A stretch of DNA of 28,333 nt from an uncultured Marmoricola sp. (GTDB taxonomy: Bacteria; Actinomycetota; Actinomycetes; Propionibacteriales; Nocardioidaceae), in the NCBI RefSeq assembly GCF_943913695.1, contig NZ_CALTZE010000034.1, positions 1 to 28,333 on the forward strand, given 5' to 3'. A program made the position numbers and the translations under genes. The notes under the pieces are model-generated. The model ran no database searches and was not told the origin of the DNA. It saw only the letters and a program-made list of their open reading frames with translations. This document shows positions 27,681 through 28,333 of the stretch, piece after piece. Position 1 is the first letter of the stretch. Each line of letters starts with the position of its first letter.

Positions 27681-28333
27681 TCAACGTACCGGCTGGTGGA
27701 CCGTGCTCAGGGTCCTGCGCTCGTCGAAGGGCACCAGCGACTCGCGCGAGGCCTGCACCCGGTCGTGCACGTCGAGGTGACGGGTGGCGCCCCGGATCGG
27801 GCAGGACCACTCGCCCTCGACGTGCACCAGGCGGACGCCCCGCTGCTCCAGCCACCGCAGCACCTGCTCGGTCTCCTCGGCGCTGGCCGCCGGCGTGGGA
27901 CCGAGCCCGGGCAGCACGGTGTCGGAGGAGACCTGCAGCTGGCGCACCCACTCTCCCGCATGGGCCTGCGGCGGGATCACCCCCGCGGCGGCGAGCCGGC
28001 CGTGTCGTACGACGTGGACCGCCCAGCGGCGGTCGTCCTCGCGGCGGGCGGCGACCAGCTCGGGGAGCCTGGTCAGCGCGGAGAGCCGCTGGCAGCGGGC
28101 GACCGCGCGGACGAAGGCGGCCAGCCGGTCGCGGTGGACCCCCGCCTCCTCGTAGCGCTCCTCGGACGCGAGCCTGGCCATCCGCTCCTCCAGCGCCGCG
28201 ACCACCCGGGCGGGGTCTCCGCGCAGCGCGTCGCGCACCGAGTCGACCAGTGCGGCGTAGTCGACGGACGTCACGCTGCCGTCGACGTGCTCCACGGCCT
28301 GCTCGCCCGGCTCGGCGGCCTCGGGGTGCACAC
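27681..28333 (-). CDS. DEDDh exonuclease/UvrC-like nuclease, C-terminal part
   Basis: Only the last ~217 residues are present; the gene continues past the right edge. The segment contains a UVR-type helical motif (ERMARLASEERYEEAGVHRD, about 50 residues in) and then the LPELVAARREDDRRWAVHVVRHGRL and EETEQVLRWLEQRGVRLVHVEG blocks. These match, from memory, the C-terminal part of actinobacterial proteins that join a DEDDh 3'-5' exonuclease to a GIY-YIG UvrC/Cho-like domain (Rv2191 type), with a presumed role in DNA repair. The exonuclease and GIY-YIG domains are outside the window. Its 3' end carries the promoter of the RAM-domain gene. Confidence 0.78.
   Translation of the reverse strand, partial: VHPEAAEPGEQAVEHVDGSVTSVDYAALVDSVRDALRGDPARVVAALEERMARLASEERYEEAGVHRDRLAAFVRAVARCQRLSALTRLPELVAARREDDRRWAVHVVRHGRLAAAGVIPPQAHAGEWVRQLQVSSDTVLPGLGPTPAASAEETEQVLRWLEQRGVRLVHVEGEWSCPIRGATRHLDVHDRVQASRESLVPFDERRTLSTVHQPVR
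27683..27688 (-). promoter_or_regulatory. -10 box of the RAM-domain gene (leaderless)
   Basis: TACGTT on the minus strand is followed by 7 nt and ATG 27675. It is embedded in the last codons (Val-Arg-stop) of the upstream gene. Confidence 0.5.

Overview
The window is high-GC DNA with dense gene packing, many GTG starts and several start codons placed 6-7 nt after a TANNNT -10 hexamer (leaderless style). It encodes a bcc-aa3 respiratory chain (qcrCAB, ctaCDEF). Together these point to an actinobacterium. Gene content and the intergenic repeat style suggest Nocardioides or a relative (Propionibacteriales); that placement is inference. From memory, much of the order (sucB, pepA, gcvT, DUF3043, glycerate kinase, A-type Fe-S carrier, adoK, ctaC, qcrBAC-ctaE, trpD, DEDDh exonuclease/GIY-YIG protein) follows the Mycobacterium tuberculosis Rv2191-Rv2215 neighbourhood, with insertions.

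Layout. Positions 1-1898 (minus): lpdA followed by the 5' part of a 2-oxo acid dehydrogenase E2 gene (sucB/dlaT type). 2017-5345: a small conserved gene, pepA (minus), and divergent gcvT with a small downstream gene. 5346-5853: a gene-free convergent gap with tandem 41-42 bp repeats and strong hairpins. 5854-9205: a DUF3043 membrane protein, then an envelope-stress module pspA-pspAA-htpX-pspAB. 9287-10848: glycerate kinase and an ErpA-type Fe-S carrier. 10849-11105: a second repeat-bearing convergent gap. 11106-12475: a tiny CxxC protein divergent from adenosine kinase, with two matched inverted repeats between them. 12553-15574: ctaC-ctaD-ctaF, translationally coupled. 15706-16917: a lipoprotein L,D-transpeptidase. 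16918-17224: a third repeat-bearing convergent gap with a very strong terminator. 17225-21653 (minus): ctaE-qcrC-qcrA-qcrB. 21785-23235: a degenerate response-regulator-like protein coupled to trpD. 23267-27307 (minus): a five-gene glycan or lipid-linked sugar cluster. 27397-28333 (minus): a stand-alone Lrp/AsnC effector domain and the C-terminal part of a DEDDh exonuclease/UvrC-like protein.

Functionally the core is central carbon and C1 metabolism (lipoamide dehydrogenase, E2, GcvT) and the complete bcc-aa3 electron-transfer supercomplex in two facing operons. Added to it are an envelope-stress operon and a cell-wall crosslinking enzyme. The glycosyltransferase cluster looks accessory, inserted into an otherwise conserved neighbourhood. 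I did not find a clearly new defence or mobile system. The signals most worth checking are the twin operator-like dyads at 11360-11397, the repeat arrays confined to long convergent gaps, the receiver-like protein coupled to trpD, and the glycan cluster with its YgjV-GNAT protein.
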